Source of the DNA: Pseudomonadota bacterium
GTDB lineage: Bacteria; Pseudomonadota; Alphaproteobacteria; Rhizobiales; Devosiaceae
Reading direction: 5' to 3'
Length of the DNA stretch: 64,000 bases
Assembly (NCBI GenBank): GCA_023388175.1
Contig: JAEWGT010000003.1
Span: 1-64,000 of the forward strand
Both the position numbers and the translations under genes were made by a program. Numbering within the stretch: position 1 is the first letter of the stretch; each line of letters begins with the position of its first letter. The notes under the pieces are model-generated. The model searched no databases. It was not told the DNA's origin and saw only the letters and a list, made by a program, of their open reading frames with translations. This document shows, piece after piece, positions 7,735 through 17,300 of this stretch.

Positions 7735-9033
7735 ATGAAACACATTGCTCTTGTCCTTGCCGCGCTCCTCGCCTTTGTCATTCCTGCTCAGGCGCAGAAC
7801 GGCCCCTGGTACGGCAGTTACACGATGGAAAGCGCGCGCGGCGTGCTCACTGTCGAAATCGAACTCGATCAGCTTCCCGGTGGCGACACCGGCATGGGCC
7901 ACATCTATCTTTTCAGCCAGCCGGGTGCTTGTCCTTCTGAAACGCTGCGCCGGCTTTGTGCTGACATCGTGCGAGGGTTGAACAATGCAGACCCCGATGG
8001 CAATGCCGCCAATTGGGTCGAGGTCGAAGGCGTCGCCTTCCATGCTGACACTGCAGCCGTCGCTTTCTCTTTCCCAGGCGAAACGCTGGTGCGAGTGGCC
8101 GAAATCCGGAACGTCGGCGGCCAGTACGAGTTGCGCATCCTGCATCCGGATCGCGGCGTAGAATTGACCTCCGCCATCCAGCGCGGCCCCCATTCCTGCA
8201 GCTTTGCCATGTGCTCGGCAGACCGGCTGTCAGACCTCCGGCGCAATCCGGCCGCTTATGCCGGCCCGCTCGGGGCGATGGCTTTTCTGCGCATGTTTCC
8301 CGATCTCGTTCTGGCCGGCAATGCGCCGGCGCAGCCGCAGCCTGCGCCGACACAATCAGCACGTGTTGCTCTGTGGGATGTGCGCGCCATCCCCGACGGC
8401 AGCGTCCTTGGCGCACTATACTTGGTCGGTCAGGGCGCCACGATGTCGGGCGAAGGCAGCCTCGATTCCGTTGCGCTCGGTCCCAACCGCGAGGTTGCCG
8501 TCGCGCCTGACCGGCGGCGCGGCGACGGGTTCGGTTTGCAGGTGACCTTCTTTGCCGATGGCTCGGGCGAGCGAAGCGAAGCTCTTTTGTTGCTCGGCCC
8601 TGATCGTGGCGGGGTTATGCAGGGCTCGCTGGTCGAGGCCACCAATGTCAGGCTTGTGCGTCTGGTGCGCGACGACGGCTTTGCGCCCAATCCGGACTTC
8701 GTCGGCGATGAACCCGATGAAAACGGCCTGCCGGGCATCGGCGTTTATGGCCCTAGTTACAAGTTGCGCAACGTACCCGAAGGTCAACGCCTGGCTGTCC
8801 GTCAAAGCGCGTCGCGCTCGGCACCCAGTCTAGGCACCCTGCCGCGCAATTCGACCGATGTCCTGGTTTTGGGATGCAGTCCCGACATCGACAGTTGGAC
8901 ATTCGAGCAGGCCGACATGATGGGCAAGCGGCGATTGCTCGATGGCTCCTGGTGCGAGATTTCCCACGGCAATCTGCGCGGCTTCGTCGATGGCCGATAT
9001 CTCGATCCTGACGTCCTGCCCGAGAGGCTGTGA
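7735..9033 (+). CDS. Secreted protein with C-terminal SH3b-like domain
   Basis: 432 residues. The signal peptide (MKHIALVLAALLAFVIPAQA) follows a GGGGCAGGA ribosome site. The N-terminal half resembles the centre of the preceding protein, including a cysteine pair in GACPSETLRRLC and a GPHSCSFAMC motif. A Pro/Ala linker (about 200-215) leads to a second beta-rich region. The last ~95 residues look like a bacterial SH3 domain (LAVRQSASRSAPSLGTLPRN ... WCEISHGNLRGFVDGRYL). SH3b domains usually bind cell wall or other periplasmic ligands. The stop overlaps the next gene region (GTGA), consistent with translational coupling. Confidence 0.75.
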   Translation: MKHIALVLAALLAFVIPAQAQNGPWYGSYTMESARGVLTVEIELDQLPGGDTGMGHIYLFSQPGACPSETLRRLCADIVRGLNNADPDGNAANWVEVEGVAFHADTAAVAFSFPGETLVRVAEIRNVGGQYELRILHPDRGVELTSAIQRGPHSCSFAMCSADRLSDLRRNPAAYAGPLGAMAFLRMFPDLVLAGNAPAQPQPAPTQSARVALWDVRAIPDGSVLGALYLVGQGATMSGEGSLDSVALGPNREVAVAPDRRRGDGFGLQVTFFADGSGERSEALLLLGPDRGGVMQGSLVEATNVRLVRLVRDDGFAPNPDFVGDEPDENGLPGIGVYGPSYKLRNVPEGQRLAVRQSASRSAPSLGTLPRNSTDVLVLGCSPDIDSWTFEQADMMGKRRLLDGSWCEISHGNLRGFVDGRYLDPDVLPERL

Positions 9034-9035
9034 TC

Positions 9036-9707
9036 ATGAAAGCATTTGTTCTTGCCGTTCTCATGCTTGTGGTGGGGGCTGTCACGGTCAGCGCGCAATC
9101 TTTTTACAACCACAATGGTTCGATCATGCGGCTGGTCCAGCAGGGCAATACGGTCCGCATTTTCTACGAGGAGCCGCGGGATGGGCTTCGACCGCATGGC
9201 GTGGTTCCCGGCACGCTCCTGTTCGAGGGCCAGTTGGATGCCAATCTCTATCTTGATGGCATGAGCCGCATCTTTTCGTCCCGTTGCGGCGAGATGGACT
9301 ATTACGTCTATGGCCAGTTCCGCCGCGATGGCGATTTCACCCTGGCTGGCGCTGCCCCGGTTCTGGAACGCAATGGCTGCCGGGTGATCGACAACACCTA
9401 TGATGGCGACAATGCCAATCTGCGCTTTGCCTGGCTGCGCAATAGTCAGGGTGGACAGTCCGGACCCGGCGGCGGTGTGGGTCTTGTCGAGCCGGCACGC
9501 GGGGCAGGGCCTTTCTGCGTCACGGGCGTCGGTTCGGCGCTCAATCTGCGGGCAGGCCCCGGCACCAGCTATGCCGTGGTCGGCACGCTCGCCGCCAATA
9601 GCTGCAATGTCGGCGGCTACAACCAATGCGAAAGCGGTTGGTGTTTCGTCGCGCGCGGCAACGATCTGGGCTGGGTCGCCAATCAATATCTGCGTCAGCA
9701 GCGATAG
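9036..9707 (+). CDS. Secreted SH3b-domain protein
   Basis: 223 residues with a clear signal peptide ending near VTVSAQ. The N-terminal part (about 22-130) is beta-rich, with cysteines in SSRCGEMDYYVYG and RNGCRVID. A Gly-rich linker leads to a C-terminal SH3b domain (about 155-223) with the classic ALNLRAGPGTSYAVVGTL start and GWVANQYL end. GAGAGG at 9022-9027 favours ATG at 9036; a GTG at 9030 overlapping the previous stop is an alternative. Its role is probably periplasmic or cell-surface recognition, together with its neighbours. The exact ligand is unknown. Confidence 0.75.
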   Translation: MKAFVLAVLMLVVGAVTVSAQSFYNHNGSIMRLVQQGNTVRIFYEEPRDGLRPHGVVPGTLLFEGQLDANLYLDGMSRIFSSRCGEMDYYVYGQFRRDGDFTLAGAAPVLERNGCRVIDNTYDGDNANLRFAWLRNSQGGQSGPGGGVGLVEPARGAGPFCVTGVGSALNLRAGPGTSYAVVGTLAANSCNVGGYNQCESGWCFVARGNDLGWVANQYLRQQR

Positions 9708-9713
9708 CACGCT

Positions 9714-9737
9714 GGCGTCACTCAAATGGGTGACGCC
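9714..9737. repeat. Intergenic hairpin inside the secreted-protein cluster
   Basis: GGCGTCAC (9714-9721) and GTGACGCC (9730-9737) form 8-bp perfect arms around an 8-nt loop. There is no strong T-run after it, so an operator, processing or mRNA-stability element is as likely as a terminator. It marks the largest gap in the cluster (9708-9803), where a second promoter could lie. Confidence 0.5.
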
Positions 9738-9803
9738 GAACACGCACGACCGGGACAGAACTGATTGCACCGGGGGGCCGGTTAAAACGAGGGAGGCCCG
9801 GCT

Positions 9804-11954
9804 GTGGTCCATGCGCGTCTGGCAAGACATGGTTTGAGTGCCCTGGCGGCAATGCTGCTGGTGCTGGTGGGGATGGCGGGCGCCGTGCTGGCGCAGGAGC
9901 GCTGGACCGGCACATGGTCTGTTGGCGATACGGCCATGCGGATCGTCCAGCAGGACCGGCGCGTCTTCGGCGATTTCGGCGCTGCCGGCTTTTTCGAGGG
10001 CAATGCCAGCGCGGACGGCCGGGTGTTGCGTGCCATCATCCAGCTCGACCCGGCAACCTATCGCTTCATGGAACTGGACATGCGCGGCTCGGGCGATGCC
10101 TTCATTGGCTATCGCGCAGACTGGGGAGCGCCGGATACGGCCTTGCCCCTTTGGGAAGGCGTGACCATGGTTGGCATTCGCACCAGCAATGCCCGTCCTG
10201 CTCTGTCTGTGGCGCGAGAGAATGAGATCAATGAGCCCGGTCGGCTGAGGCGCCCCCTGTTCCGCCCCATCGCGGAATGGCTGGATTTTGCGCGGCCGGC
10301 CTTCACCTTGCAGCAATTGGCGGAGGCCGGCAGCGCCGAGGCCGCAGCCGTTGAGACCGACCCGGTCGTGACCGCTGAAGCTGCACCCGGCCTCTGGCAT
10401 GGCACCTGGTCAATCGGCGTCGCCGACTTTGTCCTGAACCAGACGGGCGATCTTGTGGTCGGGCGAAACTACGTGCCTGGCTCTGTAACCACCTTGCTCG
10501 GGCAGGTGTCCCCCAATGGACGGACGCTGCGCGCGCTGCTTGAAACCAGCGTCGTGGTGCCCAACGCGCCTCTGCCCTCACGAGAATATGTCGAACTGCT
10601 AATGGGGGGCGACAATTTCAGTTTTGTTGGCGATCGCGGGGAGGATCCATCAAGCCTCTCGGGATTTTTTGACGGTTCGAAATCCGGCGAGGATGGTGAC
10701 ATCGAAGGCTGGACCCCGCCCGCAACCTGGAAACAGGCCCTGGATGCCCAGACTTTGGCATGGATTACTTTTGCTGACGCCTCCGCTCCAGCACCTGCGC
10801 GCCAGACAGGACTTGCCGGGCGTTGGCAGATCGAGACTGTCGGTACCGACCTTGCGGCCCTCTTTGGCAATGCAGTGCTCAATCTCGCTCCCCCGGACGG
10901 TTCGGGCACTGTCATCGGAGAAATCACGGCGACCGGCAAAGCCTCCGTCCGGCTCTATGGTGCCATGCCGAGCGGCAGCGAATTCCGGGGCATGTTCATG
11001 GTCACCGACCGTTCGGGAAACAATCCCAATGGCCAGTGGGGCACCATCCGTCTGCTGAGTAATTCCGGCAGCGGCCAGATCAGCGGGTCATGGGCCTTTT
11101 CCTATCGGGCGCCGATTGCCAGCTCGGCTCCGGGCTTCACCGGCGGCCAGATTTCCGGGCGGCTGGACGGCGAAGCGGCCAACCTGGCCTTTTCGCCCAA
11201 TGCGGTAGGGGCGAACCGAAGCCATCTTGTCCGCACTCTTGAGATGCCGCTGTTCAGCCCCGCCAAACCCGATGGTGCGGTCTGGGATGCCCTGCAAGCC
11301 TGGTGGCAGGGCAGCGGTGACCTTTGCGCCGCCCAGTGTTCAGGGCCAATACCCACCCGACTGGTGCTCAACGCCAACGATATTCGCCACAGGCGTGGCG
11401 CGGGCAGCAGAGAGATCCGCTATTCCGATATTTATGGATATCTGCGGACTATCGTCCTGTTCGGAGCCAACGGAAATTTCACGCGTGCAGAGGAAACGCC
11501 ACATTGGGCCGACCTCTGGCGTGCATCGGAGAGCGACGCTGCCAGTGTGGCGAGCCGGGGATCTGGTTTATTTCTGACCGCGCCTGCGTCTGGCGAGTTG
11601 CCGGGCAGTGCCTGCTCGACCCTTGATCAAGCCTCGCCAATTGCAGCAGGGCGAAGCGCCGTGACGGTAAACCTGCCGCCAGGCTTCTTCCTGGTTCCTG
11701 GCAATGAAATAGCGGTCAATTTGGAGGGGAGCCTTGCCTTGTCGCGCTCGATCCGGAGCGACAATGTCATCGGAACAGAACGCGGACGCATCGATCCCCT
11801 CTATTCCGCAAAGGGCGGCTTCGATGACAACCGCAACCGTATGGGCCTGCCACCGCTCTCGGAAGATGAAATGCGATGCGGTTGGGACAGGCTGCTTCTC
11901 TCCAAGGGTGGCGATTCATTCCAGATGTCCGTCTGGGCGCGGCTGGAGCCATGA
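9804..11954 (+). CDS. Secreted protein with three repeated W-G-T-W-type modules, unknown function
   Basis: 716 residues from GTG at 9804, preceded by GGGAGG; the ATG at 9811 is in another frame that stops at once. A signal peptide ends near GAVLAQ. Three modules begin in a related way: RWTGTWSVGDTAMRIVQQ, LWHGTWSIGVADFVLNQ and LAGRWQIETVGTDLAAL. Each is followed by a G-x-V/E-S/T-x-N/D-G-R-x-L-R type strand, which is typical of small beta-barrel repeats. Cysteines near the C-terminal third could form disulfides. I know no named family. The next coding region overlaps its stop (ATGA at 11951). Confidence 0.7.
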   Translation: MVHARLARHGLSALAAMLLVLVGMAGAVLAQERWTGTWSVGDTAMRIVQQDRRVFGDFGAAGFFEGNASADGRVLRAIIQLDPATYRFMELDMRGSGDAFIGYRADWGAPDTALPLWEGVTMVGIRTSNARPALSVARENEINEPGRLRRPLFRPIAEWLDFARPAFTLQQLAEAGSAEAAAVETDPVVTAEAAPGLWHGTWSIGVADFVLNQTGDLVVGRNYVPGSVTTLLGQVSPNGRTLRALLETSVVVPNAPLPSREYVELLMGGDNFSFVGDRGEDPSSLSGFFDGSKSGEDGDIEGWTPPATWKQALDAQTLAWITFADASAPAPARQTGLAGRWQIETVGTDLAALFGNAVLNLAPPDGSGTVIGEITATGKASVRLYGAMPSGSEFRGMFMVTDRSGNNPNGQWGTIRLLSNSGSGQISGSWAFSYRAPIASSAPGFTGGQISGRLDGEAANLAFSPNAVGANRSHLVRTLEMPLFSPAKPDGAVWDALQAWWQGSGDLCAAQCSGPIPTRLVLNANDIRHRRGAGSREIRYSDIYGYLRTIVLFGANGNFTRAEETPHWADLWRASESDAASVASRGSGLFLTAPASGELPGSACSTLDQASPIAAGRSAVTVNLPPGFFLVPGNEIAVNLEGSLALSRSIRSDNVIGTERGRIDPLYSAKGGFDDNRNRMGLPPLSEDEMRCGWDRLLLSKGGDSFQMSVWARLEP

Positions 11955-12010
11955 CCATGATCCGATTTGCCCCCTCCGCAACTTGTGCCATTCCAGAAAG
12001 GTCCACGACC

Positions 12011-14572
12011 ATGCCGAACTGGGTCCGTGCCGCCGTGCTTTCGGTGTTCTGCCTGCCCGCACTCGGCGCCACCGCCCAGGCGGAAGACGCCGCCCAGGGC
12101 GTTTGGCGTGTCGATGGCTTCGGTTTCACCTTTGATTACGTTGTCGAACCCGCCAGAACCACAGGAGGCCCGCATGAGGTCACCGGTGTCGTGCGCATGG
12201 GGGCATCCGGCGCGGCCTGCCCACCGGCCCTGATCCGGCTTTGCGAGAAAGCGGAAAAGGATGGCCCCTTTGTCCTGTGGGGTCAGATCACCCCCGTCCA
12301 GCAGAACAACGATGCCGAGATTTTCTCGATGCGCGTCAACTATGCCGGTGGCGGCGATCCCATCGTCTTTGATATGGCGCAGTTCGAGCGCGGCGATGCC
12401 CACCTCTCCTATACGGTACCGGATACGGGCTCGGTGGGCGCCACCGCCCTTTACCAGAACAACGATCTGTCCCGTCCGGCGCGATGGGCAGAAGGCAACT
12501 GGACCGCAGAACTGGACGGTGTGCGGGTCGAGGCGGCACTGGCATCGACCGGCGATACCGCGCTTGACGGTACGCTCGCCGTCCATCCCGGCGGATATGG
12601 CATGGTCAGCAGCGCCATTCTCGATAACTGGCGCCAGGTCATCGCCGATTATTACCCCTTCGCCATGCGTGTAGACGCGCAAAGGGCGGCCTTTGGCCTG
12701 CACTTTCCGGGGCGGGCCGAAACTGGCCCCGAATACACCCAGATCGGACAGAGTGCGGACATCAGCTTCATCCCGTTTGAGGGGATCGGCCTCGTCACGC
12801 GCCTGTACAATCCGAACTTCGGTGCCGACTGGTCCGAACCTTTCTTGATGGTGCCGATGGACGGACCTCTGACACCCGTCCCCCCGCCTTCGGGCCAGCG
12901 GAGCCAGACAGGTGAGCTGGAGCAGAACACCGCCGTCACGCCACTCCAGGGGGGTGAACTGGCTGGCCTTTGGAGCATTGCTGGCTCCTCGTTGACACTG
13001 GATCTGGTCATCGATCCGCAGGTGGAAGGCGGAGCCTATCCCACCTATCTCGTGGCGACGGGCGGTCCGGGTCCGATCTACCCGTGCCCGGCGGAGGACA
13101 TGCCTCTGATGTCCGCCCTTTGCGAGCGGATCGAAAAGGGCTTTCCGGTGGTCTTCGCGGGTACGCTGTCGACCTCAGCGCGGAGCAGCAGTGCCGAGCC
13201 CGGATATGCCGGGACACTGGCTTCGGATTGGGCCGATGCCATTGCGGTCAACTTCATTGTCGGCGCTTCGCACATGTCCGGACTTTTCACCAACCAGGCG
13301 CAATTCGATCCCCATCTGGGCCGTCGCGTCGTGCCGGTCCAGGCAAGCAAGCTGGAGGAAAAATTCACGCCCGCCAGCGCCTGGGCCGATGGAAACTGGT
13401 TCTACGACGATGGCAGTGTCCGTTTCGAGCTTGGGCTAGGTGCCAACGGGCCGGATGCGCTTGCCGGCGAGATACGTGTCGTGCCGCCCAGCGGCGAGCA
13501 CGCCTATAACAGCGCCAATGCCGTGCTGGCCGACTGGGCCAAGGTGGCAACGGAGCAGGGAGGGTTCTCTACCGCTATCAATGCCCGGCTCGGGCAGCTC
13601 GGCTCCTTCTTCGATGCAGGCATTGCTGCGGACTTCGGACCCGATGCACGCATCCGCATCATGCCGGTGGAGAACAATGCCCTGGTCATCCTCTTGGACG
13701 ATGCGCAAGGCGGCGACGCGCTGCCCTTCACCATGATGCGGACGGACGCGCTTTCAGCCGTTCCCGCCGCTTCTGGTCCAGCGCCACTGCCGCAGCCCGC
13801 TCCGGGCGGCGGCGGCGCGCAGCAGCACTGCACCGCTGCCGGCACATGGCAGGCGCGGCATGGCGGCCCCTTCCTGCGGTTCCTCAACGACGATCCGGCA
13901 TTCCTGCCCGTCAGTCTCTCGATAACCGGGGCGCTGGACACCACCATCACGGCACCATGGCGAACCGAGACCCTTCCGGCCATTGAGGAGCAAGATGCCT
14001 TCCGCGACCGGGCCCTGTCCGCTGCCGATAGCCTGGGCCCCATGTCCGGCCAGACGGCCAGCGCCTGGCTGGGGCCGAATGGGGCCACTGCTCCGGCGGT
14101 CGTCGCACACAAGACCAACGGAGACCCGCCGCTGATTTTGCTGGCGGGATGCGAGCGTGCTGTCTTGCTCACCAATGGGCAGGGCTACGATGTCTATGCC
14201 GACCTGTTGACCATTGGCCAGATCGGTATCGGGTCGCGCCTGTTTTTCCTTGAACGCACAAGCGCGCTGTCGCAGGCCGCGGCGACGGGGTCATCCGGAC
14301 AATCGGGCTCACCATCCCAGGGGCCGGCTGCTGCTGCAACTGGCCTCATGGGCGTCGTGGACCCCGCTGCCCCCTGCGCCTCTTTGCGCAATCTTGAAAT
14401 GGGCCTCTGGGCCGGCGCCGCCGATGGCAGCGTGGCGCTCGACGACCTGCGTGCCCTCTCCATGATCATGTATCCCGCCGGCGTCGGCGGCGCGGGGCTC
14501 AGCAATGACGGCCAATGCGCCGGTGTCCTGGCCATGCTTCAGGGCGAAATGGCCCAAAGGAACCTGCAATGA
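12011..14572 (+). CDS. Large secreted repeat protein, unknown function
   Basis: 853 residues. Translation from ATG at 12011 gives a good signal peptide (MPNWVRAAVLSVFCLPALG, cleavage near AQAED). An in-frame ATG at 11951, overlapping the previous stop as ATGA, would add 20 residues. Two large related halves are visible, starting at GVWRVDGFGFTFDYVVEP and GLWSIAGSSLTLDLVIDP. Each continues with a CPP/CPA ... LC pair, then an ASAWADGNW or ARWAEGNWT strand and an FE/VEAAL strand. A third, C-terminal region (about 615-853) differs and contains further cysteines. It is part of the same presumed operon and overlaps the vWA gene by ATGA. Confidence 0.7.
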   Translation: MPNWVRAAVLSVFCLPALGATAQAEDAAQGVWRVDGFGFTFDYVVEPARTTGGPHEVTGVVRMGASGAACPPALIRLCEKAEKDGPFVLWGQITPVQQNNDAEIFSMRVNYAGGGDPIVFDMAQFERGDAHLSYTVPDTGSVGATALYQNNDLSRPARWAEGNWTAELDGVRVEAALASTGDTALDGTLAVHPGGYGMVSSAILDNWRQVIADYYPFAMRVDAQRAAFGLHFPGRAETGPEYTQIGQSADISFIPFEGIGLVTRLYNPNFGADWSEPFLMVPMDGPLTPVPPPSGQRSQTGELEQNTAVTPLQGGELAGLWSIAGSSLTLDLVIDPQVEGGAYPTYLVATGGPGPIYPCPAEDMPLMSALCERIEKGFPVVFAGTLSTSARSSSAEPGYAGTLASDWADAIAVNFIVGASHMSGLFTNQAQFDPHLGRRVVPVQASKLEEKFTPASAWADGNWFYDDGSVRFELGLGANGPDALAGEIRVVPPSGEHAYNSANAVLADWAKVATEQGGFSTAINARLGQLGSFFDAGIAADFGPDARIRIMPVENNALVILLDDAQGGDALPFTMMRTDALSAVPAASGPAPLPQPAPGGGGAQQHCTAAGTWQARHGGPFLRFLNDDPAFLPVSLSITGALDTTITAPWRTETLPAIEEQDAFRDRALSAADSLGPMSGQTASAWLGPNGATAPAVVAHKTNGDPPLILLAGCERAVLLTNGQGYDVYADLLTIGQIGIGSRLFFLERTSALSQAAATGSSGQSGSPSQGPAAAATGLMGVVDPAAPCASLRNLEMGLWAGAADGSVALDDLRALSMIMYPAGVGGAGLSNDGQCAGVLAMLQGEMAQRNLQ

Positions 14573-16209
14573 AACCCCTGTTCCGCATTCTCATTGCATT
14601 GGCCCTCACGCCGTCACTGGCCCTGGCGCAATCCGATCCGCCACCGGATCTCATGATCGTGCTCGATGGCTCGGGGTCCATGTGGGGTCAGATCCAGGGC
14701 CGCACCAAGATCGAGATTGCCCGCGAAACGCTGTCCAGCGTTCTCGGCGAGACCAGCGCCGAACAGAGTATCGGCATGATGACCTATGGCCATCGCGTGC
14801 GGGGTCAATGTTCCGACATTGAACTCATGGTTCCCTTGGCTCCGGCGTCTCAAGCGGTGCCACAGATCATCAGTGCCGCCAATGGCCTTAATCCCATCGG
14901 CATGACGCCGCTGTCCGATGCTGTGCGCCAGTCGGCCGACTATCTGCGTTTCACCGAACGGGCCGCGACCGTGGTGCTGATCACCGACGGCATCGAGACC
15001 TGCGAGGCCGACCCATGCGCCCTGGGCAATGAACTGGCGCGTCTGGGGCTCGACTTTCGCGCCCATGTCGTCGGCTTCGGCATGAGCGAGGAAGAGGGTG
15101 CGCAGGTCGCCTGCCTTGCCGAAAATACCGGCGGCGAGTTCTTTCTGGCCAATGATCCGGATGCGCTTGCCGACGCGCTGAGCCAGACCCTCAATTACGA
15201 AGATGACTTTGTCGCCGACGAGCCGGTGCTGTCTGGAGAACGGGAGGTTCACCTGCTGCTGCGCGACGTGGCGGGGGGCGACCTTCTGCGTGGAACGCCA
15301 AGTCTCAGGCTTTCGGTTCTCTCGGAGGATCTGGCAGATTTGCCGGCGCCTTTCATTCCCGCCCCCTCCGTCAACGCCACATATTCGGCCAGCGTCACCC
15401 TGCCGGCGGGCGACTACATGCTTGACGCCGGTGTGGCCGGCGGCAATCAGCGCCAGGCCTATACCGCGACCGTACCCTTTGCGGTCGAAGCAGGGGACGG
15501 ACCGCAGGTCATCGATCTTGTTCTGGGCGCGCGCCTGCGCATCGTGCCGATGATTTCGGCAAATGAGCCTTTCGAGCGCGGATTGCCCAGCGCCACCTCT
15601 GGTTCACCACATCTCGACTTTGTGGTGACGCCTGTTATCGATGGCCAGCCGGTACCGGACCGAGCGGTGCGTATCGACAATATGGCCACCCTGCTGCGCG
15701 ATGGGGGTTATGAGGCCGCTTTCGGCTCCGGCACCTGGCTGGTGCGCGGCACGTTGGGCCGTGTCTTTGCCCGAGAGAAGCTGGTGGACCTTGCCCCCGG
15801 TGAAACCACCACGCTGACCTTCGATTTCGCAGCCTCACGCGTCATCTTCGATTTCAACGATGGCGGTGTGCCGGTGCGCACGCCGACTTTCTATCCCCAT
15901 GAAGGGCCGGATGCCCGGGCCTGGGCCGAGGCGCGCTGGCGCGACAACAATGGCAATTTGCTGCCGCTCTTCATGCCGGTCGGCTCATGGCTCATCCGTG
16001 GCGGCGACTATCACAATCAGGGCAACAGGGCCGAACTGATCCTGGATGTGACGGCGCCCGGACAGACCATCACGCTTCGCCCCGGCAGTGGTGATGTCGT
16101 GGACCCCGCCGAGATGGAGCTGTTCAGAAACCCCGACTATCCCGGCTGTCCTGAGCGTCTGGGGTCGAATGAGACGGGCCCGTGCCTTGTCGAAAAGGTG
16201 CAGTTCTGA
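14569..16209 (+). CDS. Secreted von Willebrand factor A domain protein
   Basis: 546 residues. The ATG at 14569 overlaps the previous stop (ATGA) and follows AAAGG. A signal peptide (about 1-20, ending LALAQ) leads to a vWA domain (about 25-215) with an intact MIDAS: DGSGS at 33-37, the Thr in MTPLSDAV and the Asp in ITDGIE. Two pairs of cysteines lie within the domain. The C-terminal ~330 residues are beta-rich (carboxypeptidase-regulatory or Ig-like in look) and end with a Cys pair. Such proteins bind other proteins through a metal ion. Here the likely partners are the co-encoded secreted proteins, which is inference. Confidence 0.85.
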   Translation: MKPLFRILIALALTPSLALAQSDPPPDLMIVLDGSGSMWGQIQGRTKIEIARETLSSVLGETSAEQSIGMMTYGHRVRGQCSDIELMVPLAPASQAVPQIISAANGLNPIGMTPLSDAVRQSADYLRFTERAATVVLITDGIETCEADPCALGNELARLGLDFRAHVVGFGMSEEEGAQVACLAENTGGEFFLANDPDALADALSQTLNYEDDFVADEPVLSGEREVHLLLRDVAGGDLLRGTPSLRLSVLSEDLADLPAPFIPAPSVNATYSASVTLPAGDYMLDAGVAGGNQRQAYTATVPFAVEAGDGPQVIDLVLGARLRIVPMISANEPFERGLPSATSGSPHLDFVVTPVIDGQPVPDRAVRIDNMATLLRDGGYEAAFGSGTWLVRGTLGRVFAREKLVDLAPGETTTLTFDFAASRVIFDFNDGGVPVRTPTFYPHEGPDARAWAEARWRDNNGNLLPLFMPVGSWLIRGGDYHNQGNRAELILDVTAPGQTITLRPGSGDVVDPAEMELFRNPDYPGCPERLGSNETGPCLVEKVQF

Positions 16210-17294
16210 TGGACGCGGTCCGTACCCATTGGGACCCCTTCGGCCGCACCATTGCGCCGCAGGTTCATCAGGTGGCCACGCCGGCCCTGCCGATCAAGGT
16301 GCCGCCCTCGGTGATGTCGGTGCTGATGATGGCATGCGTTGTGGTCAGCATACCGATGCTGGCGCTGGCCTTCCTCCAGCACCCGTGGATGTGGTGGGCG
16401 GCCGGACTGTTCTCGGTCTGCATTGCGCTGGTTCTCGGCCTCAGCGTGCTCGACAAGTCCGATCAGCGGCGCTTTCATCTTTACATGAAGATGGCCGAGC
16501 GGCTCGGCTGGTCCTTCCGTCTGGCGCCGAAATTTGTCGCCGGTGCGCCGGGATTGTCAGGGTCGCGCCGGGGGCGGCGGCAGGGTCTCGATGTGCCGCG
16601 CGACCGGACGCCGGGCTTCATGGCCGACGCCCTGGACAAGGCCGAGGCCTCCCAGCGCGCCGCCGGCACTGTCAGCGATACCGAAATGTCGGAGCTGCAG
16701 GCGGTCTATCGCACCATCCCCGAACTGTTCAAACCGCGCCCGGGCCAGCCGGTGGCCATGACGCTCGAAAGCGAATTCTGGGGCGAAACGACGAACGGAC
16801 TGCCGTTCTGGCTAGGCGCTCGGCAGGTGGATATGGATACGACCTTTGCCAGCCGCCAGCTCAAGCAGGACCTGCATGGCAATGCCGGAAATCAGGGCGC
16901 CTTGCTCATGCTTGTGGCCGGGTATGGCCTCGGGCGCGATACCGGCATACGCGCCGCCCTCACCGCAGAAATGCTCGGCGACAGCCGTCGGGATTTTAAG
17001 ACCGAGTCCACTGAGTTTAACGACCGGTTCCACATCGCGGTGCGCGGCGACGAGGGGGATCCCGCCGAAATCGAGATGCGCTTGCTGCAAGCACTGACCC
17101 CCGCGACACAGACCAGCCTGCTCGATCTCTGGGATCGCTATCGCATCCAGATCATCATCGATGGCTTGACGATCTATGTGTCCGGCTATGAGCGGATCAA
17201 CACGCGCGACGAGGCCCTTTTGGCAGACGTCATGCCGCGCGCGGCCGAGGCTTTCGCCGCCGCCGCCGTGAGTTTCAGGCGATATGTGGAGTAG
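16209..17294 (+). CDS. DUF3137-like two-TM membrane protein
   Basis: 361 residues. The ATG at 16209 overlaps the preceding stop as TGATG. Two transmembrane helices (about 35-54 and 59-79) are followed by a large cytoplasmic domain with a Galanin/DUF3137-like layout, ending in IIIDGLTIYVSGYERI. Proteins of this type are commonly encoded next to LemA, as here, and are thought to work with it at the membrane. The function is not established. The overlap and orientation place it firmly in the operon with the vWA and secreted proteins. Confidence 0.6.
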   Translation: MDAVRTHWDPFGRTIAPQVHQVATPALPIKVPPSVMSVLMMACVVVSIPMLALAFLQHPWMWWAAGLFSVCIALVLGLSVLDKSDQRRFHLYMKMAERLGWSFRLAPKFVAGAPGLSGSRRGRRQGLDVPRDRTPGFMADALDKAEASQRAAGTVSDTEMSELQAVYRTIPELFKPRPGQPVAMTLESEFWGETTNGLPFWLGARQVDMDTTFASRQLKQDLHGNAGNQGALLMLVAGYGLGRDTGIRAALTAEMLGDSRRDFKTESTEFNDRFHIAVRGDEGDPAEIEMRLLQALTPATQTSLLDLWDRYRIQIIIDGLTIYVSGYERINTRDEALLADVMPRAAEAFAAAAVSFRRYVE

Positions 17295-17300
17295 AGCCGA

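Noticed and set aside
9811..9837. ATG at 9811 as start of the 716-residue protein
   Set aside because: It is in a different frame and meets a stop after eight codons; the GTG at 9804 with GGGAGG upstream is used.
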